Positions 36,114 to 45,699 of a DNA stretch of 64,000 nucleotides are shown piece after piece. The notes beneath the pieces are model-generated. The model did not search any database, was not told where the DNA came from, and worked only from the letters and a program-made list of their open reading frames with translations. Every line of letters begins with the position of its first letter. Within the stretch, counting starts at the first letter, position 1. The position numbers were made by a program, and so were the translations under genes. The DNA comes from Sphingomonas immobilis. Lineage in GTDB: Bacteria; Pseudomonadota; Alphaproteobacteria; Sphingomonadales; Sphingomonadaceae. The stretch covers positions 1 to 64,000 of the forward strand of contig NZ_JAUQSZ010000018.1 in the NCBI RefSeq assembly GCF_030580995.1, given 5' to 3'.

Positions 36114-37328
36114 TTAAAGCGGCGCCGGATCGCGCGCCGCGGCCACCGCCGCCGCAGGCCCGTGCTGAATGCGTTTGGCGAGCTTGCCGAACAGGCGCTG
36201 GCCCGGGAGTTCGACGTAGCGATAGGTCAACGCCGAGATCGCGACGCTGCCGGCGAGGAAGGCGATGAGGATCACATCGCCGCCCCAGACGCCGCCCATG
36301 ATGATCACCTTCGTGGAGCCCATGCCGGTGGCGTTCTGGAAATCCATCGGCACGCTGAGCACGACGTGCAGCTTCTGTTCGACGACGGCGATGATCTTTC
36401 GGAACACGTCTCGCAGCAGCCAGTGCGTCATGTAGATCGAGAAGGACAAGGTGCCGATCGTCACGAACGGCCGCGTCTTCAGCAGGCGCGACACAAACCC
36501 GCCCTCCTGCGCAAAAACCACCAGCGCGGTGCCGAACACCACCGGCGCGACGAATACCGCCCGCGTGAAGGCGAGATAGGTCACGAACGCCCATACCGTC
36601 AGCATGATGCCGACCTCCGCCGCCGTCGCGATGCCAACGGTACGGAAGGCGGGCGTGCGGCGCGCGATCTGATAGGCGAAGAAGCCGCCGACGAAGCTAA
36701 GCAGGCAACGGAAGAAGCCGAACGGCGACACCGTTTCCAGCGTCCCCGGAAAAGACACGAGCAGCACCAGGCTGATCGTCGCGATCAGCGCGAGCGCGGG
36801 ACGTGCGAGGCGCTGGTCGAGCCCGCTGCGCGTCGAGCAACCGAGCGCCACCAGCGCGAAGGTGAGGTAGCTCCAATATTCGACGCTGATGCTCCAGCTC
36901 GGCCCGTTCCACGACAGGCTGCTGATGACCCCCATCGAGTGGATCAGCACGAGGTTGGCGAGCAGCGCGGGGATCGAGGTAAGCCCGGTGAACGGCGCCC
37001 GATCGGCGGACAGGCCGTCGCTGACGGCGTGGAGCTTCGCCAGTTCCAGGATCACGAACGGAATCAGCACGGCGATATGGAGCGGCCAGACCCGCCCGAA
37101 CCGGCGGACCGCGAAGGCCGCCACTTCGCGCTTGCTGCGCAATCGGTCCTGATAGGCGTGGGCGATCACGAAGCCGCTGAGCGCGAAGAAGAAATCGACG
37201 AACAGCCAGCCGTGCCGGATGAAGTCGCTTTCGAACAGGTGCGAGAGGCCGGGATAATGGAAGATGACGACGATGATCGCGCAGATGCCCCGCCAGCTGT
37301 CCAGCACGACGAAACGATCACGGACCAT
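36114..37328 (-). CDS. Acyltransferase-3 family membrane protein
   Basis: A 404-residue, about ten-helix protein beginning MVRDRFVVLDSWRGICAIIV, then FHYPGLSHLF (conserved His), GWLFVDFFFALSGFVIAHAY and NGPSWSISVEYWSYLTFAL. It probably acylates EPS sugars. The ATG at 37328 is preferred over the in-frame GTG at 37343. It is on the same strand as and 92 bp downstream of the flippase gene. Confidence 0.88.
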   Translation of the reverse strand: MVRDRFVVLDSWRGICAIIVVIFHYPGLSHLFESDFIRHGWLFVDFFFALSGFVIAHAYQDRLRSKREVAAFAVRRFGRVWPLHIAVLIPFVILELAKLHAVSDGLSADRAPFTGLTSIPALLANLVLIHSMGVISSLSWNGPSWSISVEYWSYLTFALVALGCSTRSGLDQRLARPALALIATISLVLLVSFPGTLETVSPFGFFRCLLSFVGGFFAYQIARRTPAFRTVGIATAAEVGIMLTVWAFVTYLAFTRAVFVAPVVFGTALVVFAQEGGFVSRLLKTRPFVTIGTLSFSIYMTHWLLRDVFRKIIAVVEQKLHVVLSVPMDFQNATGMGSTKVIIMGGVWGGDVILIAFLAGSVAISALTYRYVELPGQRLFGKLAKRIQHGPAAAVAAARDPAPL

Positions 37329-37420
37329 CGAAAAACCCCACACCCGCTGCTGCGACGCAGCATACGCCTATGGAGTACATCAAATCACGTCAATTTCGGA
37401 TTAAATTTCGCTTGTGTCGC

Positions 37421-38680
37421 TCAGGGACGCTCGCCTGCGCGCATGCGGGTGAATACCGCGCGATTGGCAATCAGCCCACCGCCCATCGCAACGCAGAGGA
37501 ATATCTCCGTCAGCACCGCCGAAACCGCGCCGCCATAGGCTCCGTAAGTCGGAGTCAGCAGGAACAACAGGCAGATATTGACCGCGCCCGATGCCATCAG
37601 CGAGAACATGAACGGCCCGCGCAGGCCCAGCGGCAGCAGCATGTTGCCGCCCAATACGTTCGACACGCCGGCGAAGAACGGTAACAGCGACAGCATCTGC
37701 ACCACGGGTGTCGCCGCCGCGAAATTGTGGCCGAGGAAGATCGGCACGATATAGGGCGACACCAGGAACATGCCGAGGCTGAGCAGCGCGGAGAAAGCCG
37801 CCTGCCCCGCGAGCACGCGGAACATCAGCCGCACCGCCGCCGGCGGATCGGAATGGCTGAGCCGGTTGACCATCGGATAGACGGCCATGTTGATCGGCGT
37901 CACAAGCTGCTGAAACGCTTGCGAAATCCTCTGGCTGGCGGTGAGCAGACCGGCCTGATTGGTGCCCGCGACGAAGCCGACGACGACGGCATTCGCCTGC
38001 GTGTAGAGGCTGACCGAGAACTGGCTGAGGAACAGGTGCCAGCCGTCAACGATCTCCCCGAAGGCACCGCGCACGTCGATGCGCATCGGGAACAGCGGCA
38101 CGATCCGCGCGGCGATCACGATCGAGGTGACCGCCGAGATGATCTGCGTGCCGTTCTGGATGAGCGCGGCCATCATCACATCCTGCGGCGTATGCACGAA
38201 GAAAAGCATCAGCGGGATGATCGCCAGCCGCCCCATCAGCGCGGAGATCGCGAAAGCACCCATCTTCTGCATGCCCTGCAGGAAGAAATTGGCACTGAAA
38301 GCGGTCGAGACGATGACCAGGCTCGCGGCCAGCAATACCGGCCAGATCGCGCGGAGCATCGGCACCGTCAGCGTGACGATCATCAGCAGGATCATCGCCA
38401 GTATGGCGAGGCCGACACGCGCGACCATCGTGTTCCAGAAAAGAATCCGAAGCTGTTCTGGATCGTCTTCCGCGCGCGCGACCTTTTGCGCGGCGGACTG
38501 GTTGAAACCCCAGTCGGTGAGCAGCATCCCGTAGGTCGTTACCGCGAGCGAGAAGCCGAAAACACCATAGCCGCCGATGCCGAGCGTCCGGGTGAGATAC
38601 GGGGTTACGATCAGCGGGATCAGATACGTGCTGCCCTGCCAGATGAACAAGTGGATGATATTACGGAAAAGTTTCACCAC
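37421..38680 (-). CDS. Wzx-type polysaccharide flippase
   Basis: A 419-residue MATE/MVF-superfamily protein with about 12-14 helices. The N-terminus IWQGSTYLIPLIVTPYLTRT followed by LGIGGYGVFGFSLAVTTYG is the standard Wzx/RfbX opening. It moves undecaprenyl-diphosphate-linked repeat units to the periplasm for the Wzy-like polymerase. The GTG start has GGGGGCGA upstream. Confidence 0.9.
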   Translation of the reverse strand: MVKLFRNIIHLFIWQGSTYLIPLIVTPYLTRTLGIGGYGVFGFSLAVTTYGMLLTDWGFNQSAAQKVARAEDDPEQLRILFWNTMVARVGLAILAMILLMIVTLTVPMLRAIWPVLLAASLVIVSTAFSANFFLQGMQKMGAFAISALMGRLAIIPLMLFFVHTPQDVMMAALIQNGTQIISAVTSIVIAARIVPLFPMRIDVRGAFGEIVDGWHLFLSQFSVSLYTQANAVVVGFVAGTNQAGLLTASQRISQAFQQLVTPINMAVYPMVNRLSHSDPPAAVRLMFRVLAGQAAFSALLSLGMFLVSPYIVPIFLGHNFAAATPVVQMLSLLPFFAGVSNVLGGNMLLPLGLRGPFMFSLMASGAVNICLLFLLTPTYGAYGGAVSAVLTEIFLCVAMGGGLIANRAVFTRMRAGERP

Positions 38681-38770
38681 TCGCCCCCGGCTGTGCAGAT
38701 CGTCCTACCGGCGATGCTGCATTGCCGCAAGCCCGCCTGCCGCGCGGCCGTCCACCCCGTCGCCCGATCG

Positions 38771-38838
38771 GCCCACCCCAAAATGGGCACGGCCTCCCGT
38801 AAATAAAACGAACGTTACGGATGCAGTCCAAAATGGAC
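38771..38838. promoter_or_regulatory. Two similar small dyad elements upstream of the Tat-GH26 gene
   Basis: GCCCA-8-TGGGC (38771-38788) and GTCCA-AAA-TGGAC (38826-38838) share the CCA/CAAAATGG core. They lie in the 297-bp divergent gap between the flippase and the Tat-exported GH26-like gene. Repeated dyads with a common core could be a regulator binding pair. No gene is seen in the gap. Confidence 0.3.
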
Positions 38839-38977
38839 ATAACTCGACTCAACTAAACGATTTACATCAGCCTTAAGCACATCCGGGCAACAGGGACGGA
38901 GACAGCGGCATGATTAGTGTCACTGAAGGGGTACGTGCGCACTTTTTTCTTGAGACTTGCTGTGCAGGAAATGCGCT

Positions 38978-40858
38978 GTGAGCGGCGAATCACGCGTATC
39001 GCGCCGCAGCATATTGCTTGGTGGGGCAGCCGCGGGGACGATCGGGGTGGCGAGCGCGGCGAGCTATCTGGGTCTGCTCGGTGAGAGCAGCGACACCGGC
39101 CTGACCTTCGTCCCCGGCGGCACGGAAAAGCCGGGTGCCGCCGACGCGCCGTATGCCCCGGACGCAGCCGGTTCGCAGAGCGCGACGGCGTCCGCTCGCG
39201 CGCTGGCAACGGCGGCGCAGGTGCTGCCGGCGGGCCCGACGGGCAGCGGCTATCTCGGCGTATATCCGCCCGGCGGCGTGCTCACCACGTCGGAGCGCTG
39301 GTTCGGCGGGCCGTTCGATATCGTGCTGACCTTTCTCAATCGCGCGAGCTATCAGCAAATGGCGGCGAGCGCCGTGGGCAGTTCCTCCGCGCATGGCGGG
39401 CGCACCTATAATATCGGCATCCCGCTGTGCCCGAGCAACGGCTCGCTGCGCGCAACGGCGGACGGCGCGGGCGACATCCATTTCACCCAGGCCGCGCAGG
39501 CGATCGTCGATGGCAACCCGACGGCACCCTATTTCTTCATCCGCATCGGCTGGGAATTCAACCTGACCCGGGCGTCGCAGGCGTGGTCGTCGGTCGGCCA
39601 CGAACAGGATTATATCGACGCCTTCCGCCACGTCGTCAGCCTGTTCCGCGCCGTATCGGGCAAGTTCCAGTTCGTCTGGTGCCCCAATCATACCTACTAC
39701 GTGTCCGGCCAGCTCGTGAATCCCGAGCTTTCCTATCCCGGTGATGATGTCGTCGATGTGGTCGGCATGGACGTCTACATGGACAAGCAGTTCGACCTTT
39801 CGGGCTCGAACACCGAGCTCACCGCGTTCAACTACAAGAAGAACGCGCGCTACGGGATGCAGTGGCAGGTCGATTTCGCCAAGGCGCACGGCAAGAAATA
39901 CGCAATCGACGAATGGGGCGCGAATGCCGACGTGCCGACGTACATCCGGCTGTTCGCGGCGTGGCTGCGCGATCAGAATTACCTGTATTCCTGCTATTGG
40001 GACAGCAATTCCGGCAAGACCGACCAGCTTTCCGGCGGGCAATACCCCAATGGCGCGGCGCAGTTCATCACCGAGTTCAAGCGCTGGACCCCCGCCAATA
40101 TCGGCGGTGCGCTGGTGCGCTGGTACGATGCGTCGACGTCCGCCAAGGCACGCGCCGATGCCACGCGGCTGACCGCGCAGGGCGAGACGGCGATGTGGGA
40201 GGATCTGTCGGGCTGGCAGAAATGGGCCAACAATACCGCCCCCGGACAGGCACCGACATTCCTGCCGCTAGGACGCAATGGCCGCGCGGCGTTGCGCTTC
40301 GACGGCACCGACGACCGGCTGATCACGCCCTCGTCGGGCCTGCCCGCGGGCAGTTCGGGTTCGACGATCCTCGCGGTCGGGTTTCTCGACAAGGATGCCA
40401 ACGGCGATGCCTATGCCTTTTCGTTCGGCGACACCGTGGCGGGCGGATTGCGCGGGCTGAACAGCAGTTTCTACGGCCCCATCCGCGGCACGCTCTACGG
40501 CGCGGGGAACGATCATACCGGCGCGCTGTCGTGGCGGCAGAACAGCGCGATGGCGCTATGGGCCCTGGACAGCGGCGGCAATCCGGGGTCGCGGCTGTGG
40601 TTCAACGGCGGCGCGCCCGATTACCTGCGGCTGACCGGCCCGCAGAACACGCGCGCGATGAGCGGCTATGTCGGTATGCGCATCGGCACGACGCAATTCT
40701 GGCGCGGCGACGTGCAGGCGATCGTGGTGTTGAGCCGCGTGCCGTCGCAGGACGAAGTCAATCGGCTGTTCGGCTGGGCGGCCTACAAGTTCGGGCTCGA
40801 ATCCCTGCTTCCGGCGGGGCATCCGTACAAATCTCGGCCGCCGCTGGTATCGCGTTGA
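38978..40858 (+). CDS. Tat-exported GH26-like hydrolase with LamG-like C-terminal domain
   Basis: A 626-residue protein with a twin-arginine leader (VSRRSILLGGAAAG). A Ser/Ala/Pro linker (about 40-90) leads to a GH26-like domain with candidate acid/base Glu193 (IRIGWEFN), YPGDDVVDVVGMDVY and candidate nucleophile Glu312 (YAIDEWG). The C-terminal 240 residues resemble a LamG/concanavalin-like domain (LRFDGTDDRLITPSSG, WRGDVQAIVVLSRVPS). GTG at 38978 is chosen because GCAGGAAATG lies upstream; the TTG at 38957 adds only seven residues. Export is separate from the RTX relatives, and it sits 110 bp before the type I transporter. Confidence 0.85.
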   Translation: MSGESRVSRRSILLGGAAAGTIGVASAASYLGLLGESSDTGLTFVPGGTEKPGAADAPYAPDAAGSQSATASARALATAAQVLPAGPTGSGYLGVYPPGGVLTTSERWFGGPFDIVLTFLNRASYQQMAASAVGSSSAHGGRTYNIGIPLCPSNGSLRATADGAGDIHFTQAAQAIVDGNPTAPYFFIRIGWEFNLTRASQAWSSVGHEQDYIDAFRHVVSLFRAVSGKFQFVWCPNHTYYVSGQLVNPELSYPGDDVVDVVGMDVYMDKQFDLSGSNTELTAFNYKKNARYGMQWQVDFAKAHGKKYAIDEWGANADVPTYIRLFAAWLRDQNYLYSCYWDSNSGKTDQLSGGQYPNGAAQFITEFKRWTPANIGGALVRWYDASTSAKARADATRLTAQGETAMWEDLSGWQKWANNTAPGQAPTFLPLGRNGRAALRFDGTDDRLITPSSGLPAGSSGSTILAVGFLDKDANGDAYAFSFGDTVAGGLRGLNSSFYGPIRGTLYGAGNDHTGALSWRQNSAMALWALDSGGNPGSRLWFNGGAPDYLRLTGPQNTRAMSGYVGMRIGTTQFWRGDVQAIVVLSRVPSQDEVNRLFGWAAYKFGLESLLPAGHPYKSRPPLVSR

Positions 40859-40967
40859 TAAGGCGTTCTTAAATCGGGCCGAAGCGGGCGCATGGTTAAG
40901 CATGCGTTAGCGAGTTTGCCATATAGCCCTGGCGGCGTCGATCGAGGCGTTCCCAGGAGCATATTCG

Positions 40968-42740
40968 TTGCAGCATTTCCGTCCCCCTTCCCGCACGGCC
41001 GGCGGCGGCAGGCGCGGTGCCCAACCGGTCGGTGCGGCGCATAGCGCGGTTCGCGCCGCCCTCGCGCATTGCCGTTCGCACCTGATCGGCATCGCGCTGT
41101 TCAGCGCCTTGCTCAATCTGCTCAATCTCGCGCCGACCATCTTCATGATGCAGGTGTACGACCGGGTGCTGGGATCGGGCAGCGTGCCGACGCTGGTCGC
41201 GCTGACCGCGGTCTGCCTGCTGACGCTGGCAACGCTCGGCGCGCTCGACTGGCTGCGCTCGCGCCTGCTCGTCCGCGTCAGCGCGCGGATGGAGGACGTG
41301 CTGGCATCGCGGGTGATGTCGGCGGTGTTCGCACAGGCCGGTTTCAGCCGCATCCAGCGCGCCGACGCGCTGCGCCAGTTCGACACGCTGCGCCAGGGCA
41401 TGGGCAGCGCGGGCGTTCTGGCGGTGTTCGACGGCCCCTGGGCGCTGATCTATACCGGCGTCGCGTTCCTCATCCATCCGCTGCTCGGCGCGCTGTGCGT
41501 CGTCGCCAGCGTGATCCTGCTGCTGCTCGCCTGGAGCAACGAGCGGTCTACCCATTCGGCGGTGCTCGCCGCCAACGAGGCGGCATCGGTCGCCTATGCC
41601 AACCAGTCGCAGATCACCGCCTATGCCGCCGAAGTGCGTGCGCTCGGCATGCGCGAGGCGATGGTCGCCCGCCAGCTGCGCGAACGCGGCCGCAGCAACG
41701 CGATCCAGACCAGCGCCAGCCTGTCGACGGGCAATCACGTCGGCATCATCAAATTCGTGCGCCTCGCGCTGCAATCGGTCGCGCTGGCGGTCGGCGGCTA
41801 TCTCGCCGTCAAGGGCGAGATCTCGGGCGGCGCGGTGTTCGCGGCCTCGCTGCTGCTGAGCAAGGCGGTGCAGCCGATCGAACAGATCGTCGGCGCCTCG
41901 CGCGGGCTGCTCCAGGCGTGGGAAGCGCGCCGCAAGATCGACGTGATCCTCGATACGGTGGTCGATGCGCCGTCGACCAGCCTCCCCGTCCCCACAGGCC
42001 GCGTCGATGTCGAACATCTCACCGTGCTGACCGCCGAGACCGAGCGCGTCGCGCTCGCCAACGTCGCCTTCACGGTCAATCCGGGCGAGCTGATCGGCGT
42101 GATCGGCAGCAGCGGTTCGGGCAAGAGCACGCTACTGCGCGCGCTGTCCGGCGCGGTCGCGCCGGCGCGCGGCTGGGTGCGCTACGACGGCGCTTCCTAT
42201 TGGGATTGGGACGAGGCGCAGATCGCGCGCCACATCGGCTATATGCCGCAGGAATTCGTGCTGTTCCCCGGCACGCTCAAGGAGAACATCTCGCGCTTTG
42301 CGGGCGATCTCGGTGCCGATCCGGCGCACATCGATACGGCGGTGATCCGCGCGGCCCAGCTGATCGGCGCGCATGACAGCTTCGTGCGGCTGCCGCAGGG
42401 ATACGAGACGCGCATCGGCCTCGGCGGCACCGGGCTGTCGGCCGGGCAGACGCAGCGCGTCGCGCTCGCCCGCGCGCTCTACGGCGATCCGCGCGTGCTG
42501 ATCCTCGACGAGCCCAACGCGCATCTCGATGCCGATGCGCAATACGGGCTGATCCAGTTGCTGCTGACGCTCAAGCGCCAGGGCACCACCGTTATCGTCG
42601 CCGCGCACACCGGCGACCTGATCGCGTCGGTCGACAAGGTGCTGATCCTGAACGAAGGGCGCGTCGTGCGCTTCGGCCCCGTCGTCACCGAGAAGAACAA
42701 TCCCCTCGCGACCGTCCTCGCCAATCACAAGAGCGCATGA
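40968..42740 (+). CDS. Type I secretion ABC transporter (PrtD type)
   Basis: A 590-residue fused permease-ATPase. There is a six-helix membrane domain (about 35-310) without a C39 peptidase-like extension. The ATPase has Walker A GSSGSGKST (about 380), signature LSAGQTQR (about 490; Ala replaces the first Gly) and Walker B VLILDEP (about 511). It drives export of proteins with C-terminal uncleaved signals, most likely the three RTX GH26-like proteins of this locus. The TTG start follows GGAG. It overlaps the HlyD gene by 4 bp. No TolC-like outer-membrane partner is seen here. Confidence 0.92.
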   Translation: MQHFRPPSRTAGGGRRGAQPVGAAHSAVRAALAHCRSHLIGIALFSALLNLLNLAPTIFMMQVYDRVLGSGSVPTLVALTAVCLLTLATLGALDWLRSRLLVRVSARMEDVLASRVMSAVFAQAGFSRIQRADALRQFDTLRQGMGSAGVLAVFDGPWALIYTGVAFLIHPLLGALCVVASVILLLLAWSNERSTHSAVLAANEAASVAYANQSQITAYAAEVRALGMREAMVARQLRERGRSNAIQTSASLSTGNHVGIIKFVRLALQSVALAVGGYLAVKGEISGGAVFAASLLLSKAVQPIEQIVGASRGLLQAWEARRKIDVILDTVVDAPSTSLPVPTGRVDVEHLTVLTAETERVALANVAFTVNPGELIGVIGSSGSGKSTLLRALSGAVAPARGWVRYDGASYWDWDEAQIARHIGYMPQEFVLFPGTLKENISRFAGDLGADPAHIDTAVIRAAQLIGAHDSFVRLPQGYETRIGLGGTGLSAGQTQRVALARALYGDPRVLILDEPNAHLDADAQYGLIQLLLTLKRQGTTVIVAAHTGDLIASVDKVLILNEGRVVRFGPVVTEKNNPLATVLANHKSA

Positions 42741-44119
42741 TGAGTGATACCGTGCTTCAGCCCTCCCCCCTCTGGGGCATGCCGCGGCTGCCGCAACTGC
42801 CGCAGGCGCGCACCGCCGGCGATCCGCGCCGCGAGCTGATGCTCGGCGGCATCTTCATCGCCGGGTTCTTCGTGCTCGGCGTCGGCTGGGCGGCGTTCAC
42901 CCCGCTCGACGCGGCGGTATCGGCGAGCGGCACGGTCAAGGTCTCGGGCGAGCGCCAGAAGGTGCAGACGATGCAGCAGGGCATGGTCTCCGGCCTCTTC
43001 GTACACGAAGGCTCGCAGGTCCGCGCGGGGCAGCTCCTCGTCCAGATGTCGACCGCGGAGGCGAGCGGCAACGAACGCTCGCTCGCCGCGCGCGTGATCG
43101 GGCTGCAGGCGGAGATCGCCAGACTCGAGGCCGAACAGCTCGGCGAGGGTGAGATACACGCGCCCGCCGACTTCGCGAAGCTCGATGCCGCCGACCGCGC
43201 GCTCGCCGACCGGGCGCTGGCGCTCCAGCGCGTAGAGCTCGGCGCGCGCCGCAGCGCGGCCGGAGCCGAACAGGCGGTGCTGCGCTCGCGCGCGGCGCAG
43301 ATCGGCCAGCAGATCAACGGCTTCCAGGTGCGCAGCGGCGCGACCGAGCGCCAGCGCGCACTGTTCGCGAAGGAGCTGGATGCGGTGCGCAACCTCGCCG
43401 CGAAGGGCTATGCCTCCAAGAACCGCGTGCTGCAGATGGAGCGCGACGCCGCCGAACTCGACGGCACCGCCGGCACGATCGGCACCGAGGAGGCGCGGCT
43501 GCGCGGCGCGATCGGCGAGACCAAACTGAGCATGGTGCAGGCCGCCGACACGCGCGCCGAGAATATCGCCCAGCGCCTGCGCGAGGCGCAGACGGAGCTG
43601 CAGTCGGCATTGCCGCAATGGGCCGCCGCGCGCGCGCAGCTCGCCCGCACGCAGATCCGCGCGCCCGCGACCGGCACCGTGGTCGGCCTTGCCGTCCACA
43701 CCGTCGGCGGCGTCGCAGCACCCGGCGAAACGCTGATGGAAGTTGTGCCGCGCGACGACGCCTTGGTGGTCGAGGCGCGCGTCCGCCCGCAGGACGCGAA
43801 CCAGATCCGCCCCGGCCAGCGGGCGCGCCTGCACCTGGCGGCGACGCACGGCCGCAACATCCCGGAGATCGACGGCGAGGTGACGCGCGTCTCCGCCGAC
43901 AGCTTCAACGACCAGCGCACCGGCCAGTTCTACTACACGATGGAAGTGAAGGTGCCGACGAAGGAGCTCAAGCGGCTGTCCGACGCCGCCGGCCCCGCCG
44001 GCAAGCTGCGCCCCGGCAACGAGACGCAGGTGATGGTGACGCTGCACGAGCGCACCGCGCTGCAGTATCTGATCGAACCGATCACCCAGACCTTCCGCGG
44101 GGCGATGCACGAGCAGTAA
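42737..44119 (+). CDS. Type I secretion membrane-fusion protein (HlyD family)
   Basis: A 460-residue adaptor with one N-terminal membrane helix (about 34-52), half-lipoyl motifs around VSASGTVKVSGERQKVQ and RAPATGTVVGLAVHTVGGVA, a long coiled coil (about 95-290) and a beta-barrel end. It links the ABC transporter to an outer-membrane channel. The ATG overlaps the ABC stop. Confidence 0.92.
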   Translation: MMSDTVLQPSPLWGMPRLPQLPQARTAGDPRRELMLGGIFIAGFFVLGVGWAAFTPLDAAVSASGTVKVSGERQKVQTMQQGMVSGLFVHEGSQVRAGQLLVQMSTAEASGNERSLAARVIGLQAEIARLEAEQLGEGEIHAPADFAKLDAADRALADRALALQRVELGARRSAAGAEQAVLRSRAAQIGQQINGFQVRSGATERQRALFAKELDAVRNLAAKGYASKNRVLQMERDAAELDGTAGTIGTEEARLRGAIGETKLSMVQAADTRAENIAQRLREAQTELQSALPQWAAARAQLARTQIRAPATGTVVGLAVHTVGGVAAPGETLMEVVPRDDALVVEARVRPQDANQIRPGQRARLHLAATHGRNIPEIDGEVTRVSADSFNDQRTGQFYYTMEVKVPTKELKRLSDAAGPAGKLRPGNETQVMVTLHERTALQYLIEPITQTFRGAMHEQ

Positions 44120-44193
44120 GCGGTGTTCGGCCTAACCGACCGGCATCCCAGCTTCTTTTGCATTTGCGAACGGAGGCACTAGGAAGTGGCCCG

Positions 44194-45270
44194 ATGGCCA
44201 AGTTGAAAATGCCCGAATGGAGCGAAGTGCGCGCACGCCCGGAAGTGCTCGCGCTGGTCGCTGTCATGCTGGCGCTGCTGATCGGGGTTGCCGCGCTCGG
44301 ATATTGGATGCTGGTTCCGCCGACCTATCGTGCCGTCGAAGGCGTCGTCGACAGCAAGGCGCGGCCGGCGAACGGCGAGGCGCGGCCACCGCAGTTGGAG
44401 GATCTCAGCAAGGAATTGCAGGAGCTTGCCGAACCGCTGAAGCTCCAGCCGCTGACGCGCGAGCAGGCGATCCTCTACAACGCGAAGATTCCCGTCTCGC
44501 TCGGGCCGAAGCCGCCGGCCGCGCCGTTCGCGCTCGGCAAGGCCGATCCGCTCTCGATCGCGCGCGCGACCGACTGCCTCGCGGCGGGGATCTACTACGA
44601 GGCAGCGTATGAGCCCGCCGAGGGCCAGCGCGGCGTAGCGCAGGTGATCCTCAACCGCGTCCGCCATTTCGCCTATCCCAAGACGGTCTGCGGCGTGGTG
44701 TTCCAGGGGTCGGAGCGCGCCACCGGCTGCCAGTTCAGCTTCACCTGCGACGGATCGATGGCCCGCAAGCCCGAGCCGAAGATCTGGGCGGCGGTACACC
44801 AGATCGCGAGCCAGGCGCTGTACGGCCACGTCAACGTCACGGTCGGCCGCGCCACGCATTATCATGCCAATTACGTCGCGCCCTATTGGCAGCCGACGCT
44901 GGTCAAGCTGGCGGTGATCGGCCAGCATATCTTCTATACCGGTGCCGACGGGTGGAGCTCCACCGCCGCCTTCGCCAATCCCTATGCGGAGATCGAGCCA
45001 GACGTGCCGCAGATGGCGTTGCTGTGGAGCGCGAACGCGATGCTGGCGGCGGCGGCCAACACGCCGGCGGTCGGCAATGCGGCGATGCCCGCGATCTCGA
45101 GCGAAATCGACCTGCCGCCGGCACCGCCGCCGGGCGGCTTCGCGATGCCATCCGCGACACAGACCCCCGCCCCCGGTGCGGCACCGCAGCCGACGCCTTC
45201 CCCAACGCCGACGCGCGCCTTTCCCGCCCCGCGCGCAGAGCCGCGCCGCCGCCTGCCGATTCTCGAATAA
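44194..45270 (+). CDS. Cell-wall hydrolase, SleB family
   Basis: A 358-residue protein. A membrane anchor (about 21-40) is followed by a spacer and the SleB-type hydrolase fold: CLAAGIYYEAAYEPAEGQRG (catalytic Glu region), VAQVILNRVRHFAYPKTVCG, CQFSFTCDG and ATHYHANYV. The C-terminus is Pro-rich. Such enzymes cleave peptidoglycan and could open space for the envelope-spanning export complexes next door. ATG 44194 has AGGAAG upstream; the longer upstream frame is a shadow of hlyD. Confidence 0.87.
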   Translation: MAKLKMPEWSEVRARPEVLALVAVMLALLIGVAALGYWMLVPPTYRAVEGVVDSKARPANGEARPPQLEDLSKELQELAEPLKLQPLTREQAILYNAKIPVSLGPKPPAAPFALGKADPLSIARATDCLAAGIYYEAAYEPAEGQRGVAQVILNRVRHFAYPKTVCGVVFQGSERATGCQFSFTCDGSMARKPEPKIWAAVHQIASQALYGHVNVTVGRATHYHANYVAPYWQPTLVKLAVIGQHIFYTGADGWSSTAAFANPYAEIEPDVPQMALLWSANAMLAAAANTPAVGNAAMPAISSEIDLPPAPPPGGFAMPSATQTPAPGAAPQPTPSPTPTRAFPAPRAEPRRRLPILE

Positions 45271-45350
45271 CCTGGCCGGTCGCGCAGGTATTTTTACGTT
45301 TCGGAAAGCAAGCTCCGCCTACACCGTCATGTCGTTACGGGAGAGTGCCG

Positions 45351-45602
45351 GTGTCGTCGCAGCGCAAGTTCAAGATGTTCCAGCCCTCCGCTGCCGATCA
45401 GCGCGCGGCGCTGCGCGTTGCCGACATGGCGATGTCCCCGGTCGACTCGCCCGTTCATGCCCTGCAAGCGCGACTCGCAGCCGGCGAATTTCCCGAACCG
45501 GACGTCGGCCATTATCCGATCCTGGTGCGCGTCGGCCTCATTGTGGGTGGTTCGGCGTTCCTCTGGGCCGCAATTGGTGTCATGTTGATACAAGTCATCT
45601 GA
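45351..45602 (+). CDS. Small tail-anchored membrane protein, unknown function
   Basis: An 83-residue protein: a hydrophilic N-terminal 60 residues (SSQRKFKMFQPSAADQR, ADMAMSPVDSPVHALQ) and one C-terminal helix (ILVRVGLIVGGSAFLWAAIG). The GTG follows GGGAG. It lies just upstream of the initiating sugar transferase; the ORF at 46582 downstream has the same hydrophilic-then-helix plan. Confidence 0.5.
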   Translation: MSSQRKFKMFQPSAADQRAALRVADMAMSPVDSPVHALQARLAAGEFPEPDVGHYPILVRVGLIVGGSAFLWAAIGVMLIQVI

Positions 45603-45699
45603 ATAACGCGGCGTTTCACCGCCCGCGCCGCTTGAGTAATTTAGCCTAACGTGGCATTAATGCTGCAACGCAACAACGCGGACAGCAAAAAGGGTGCGA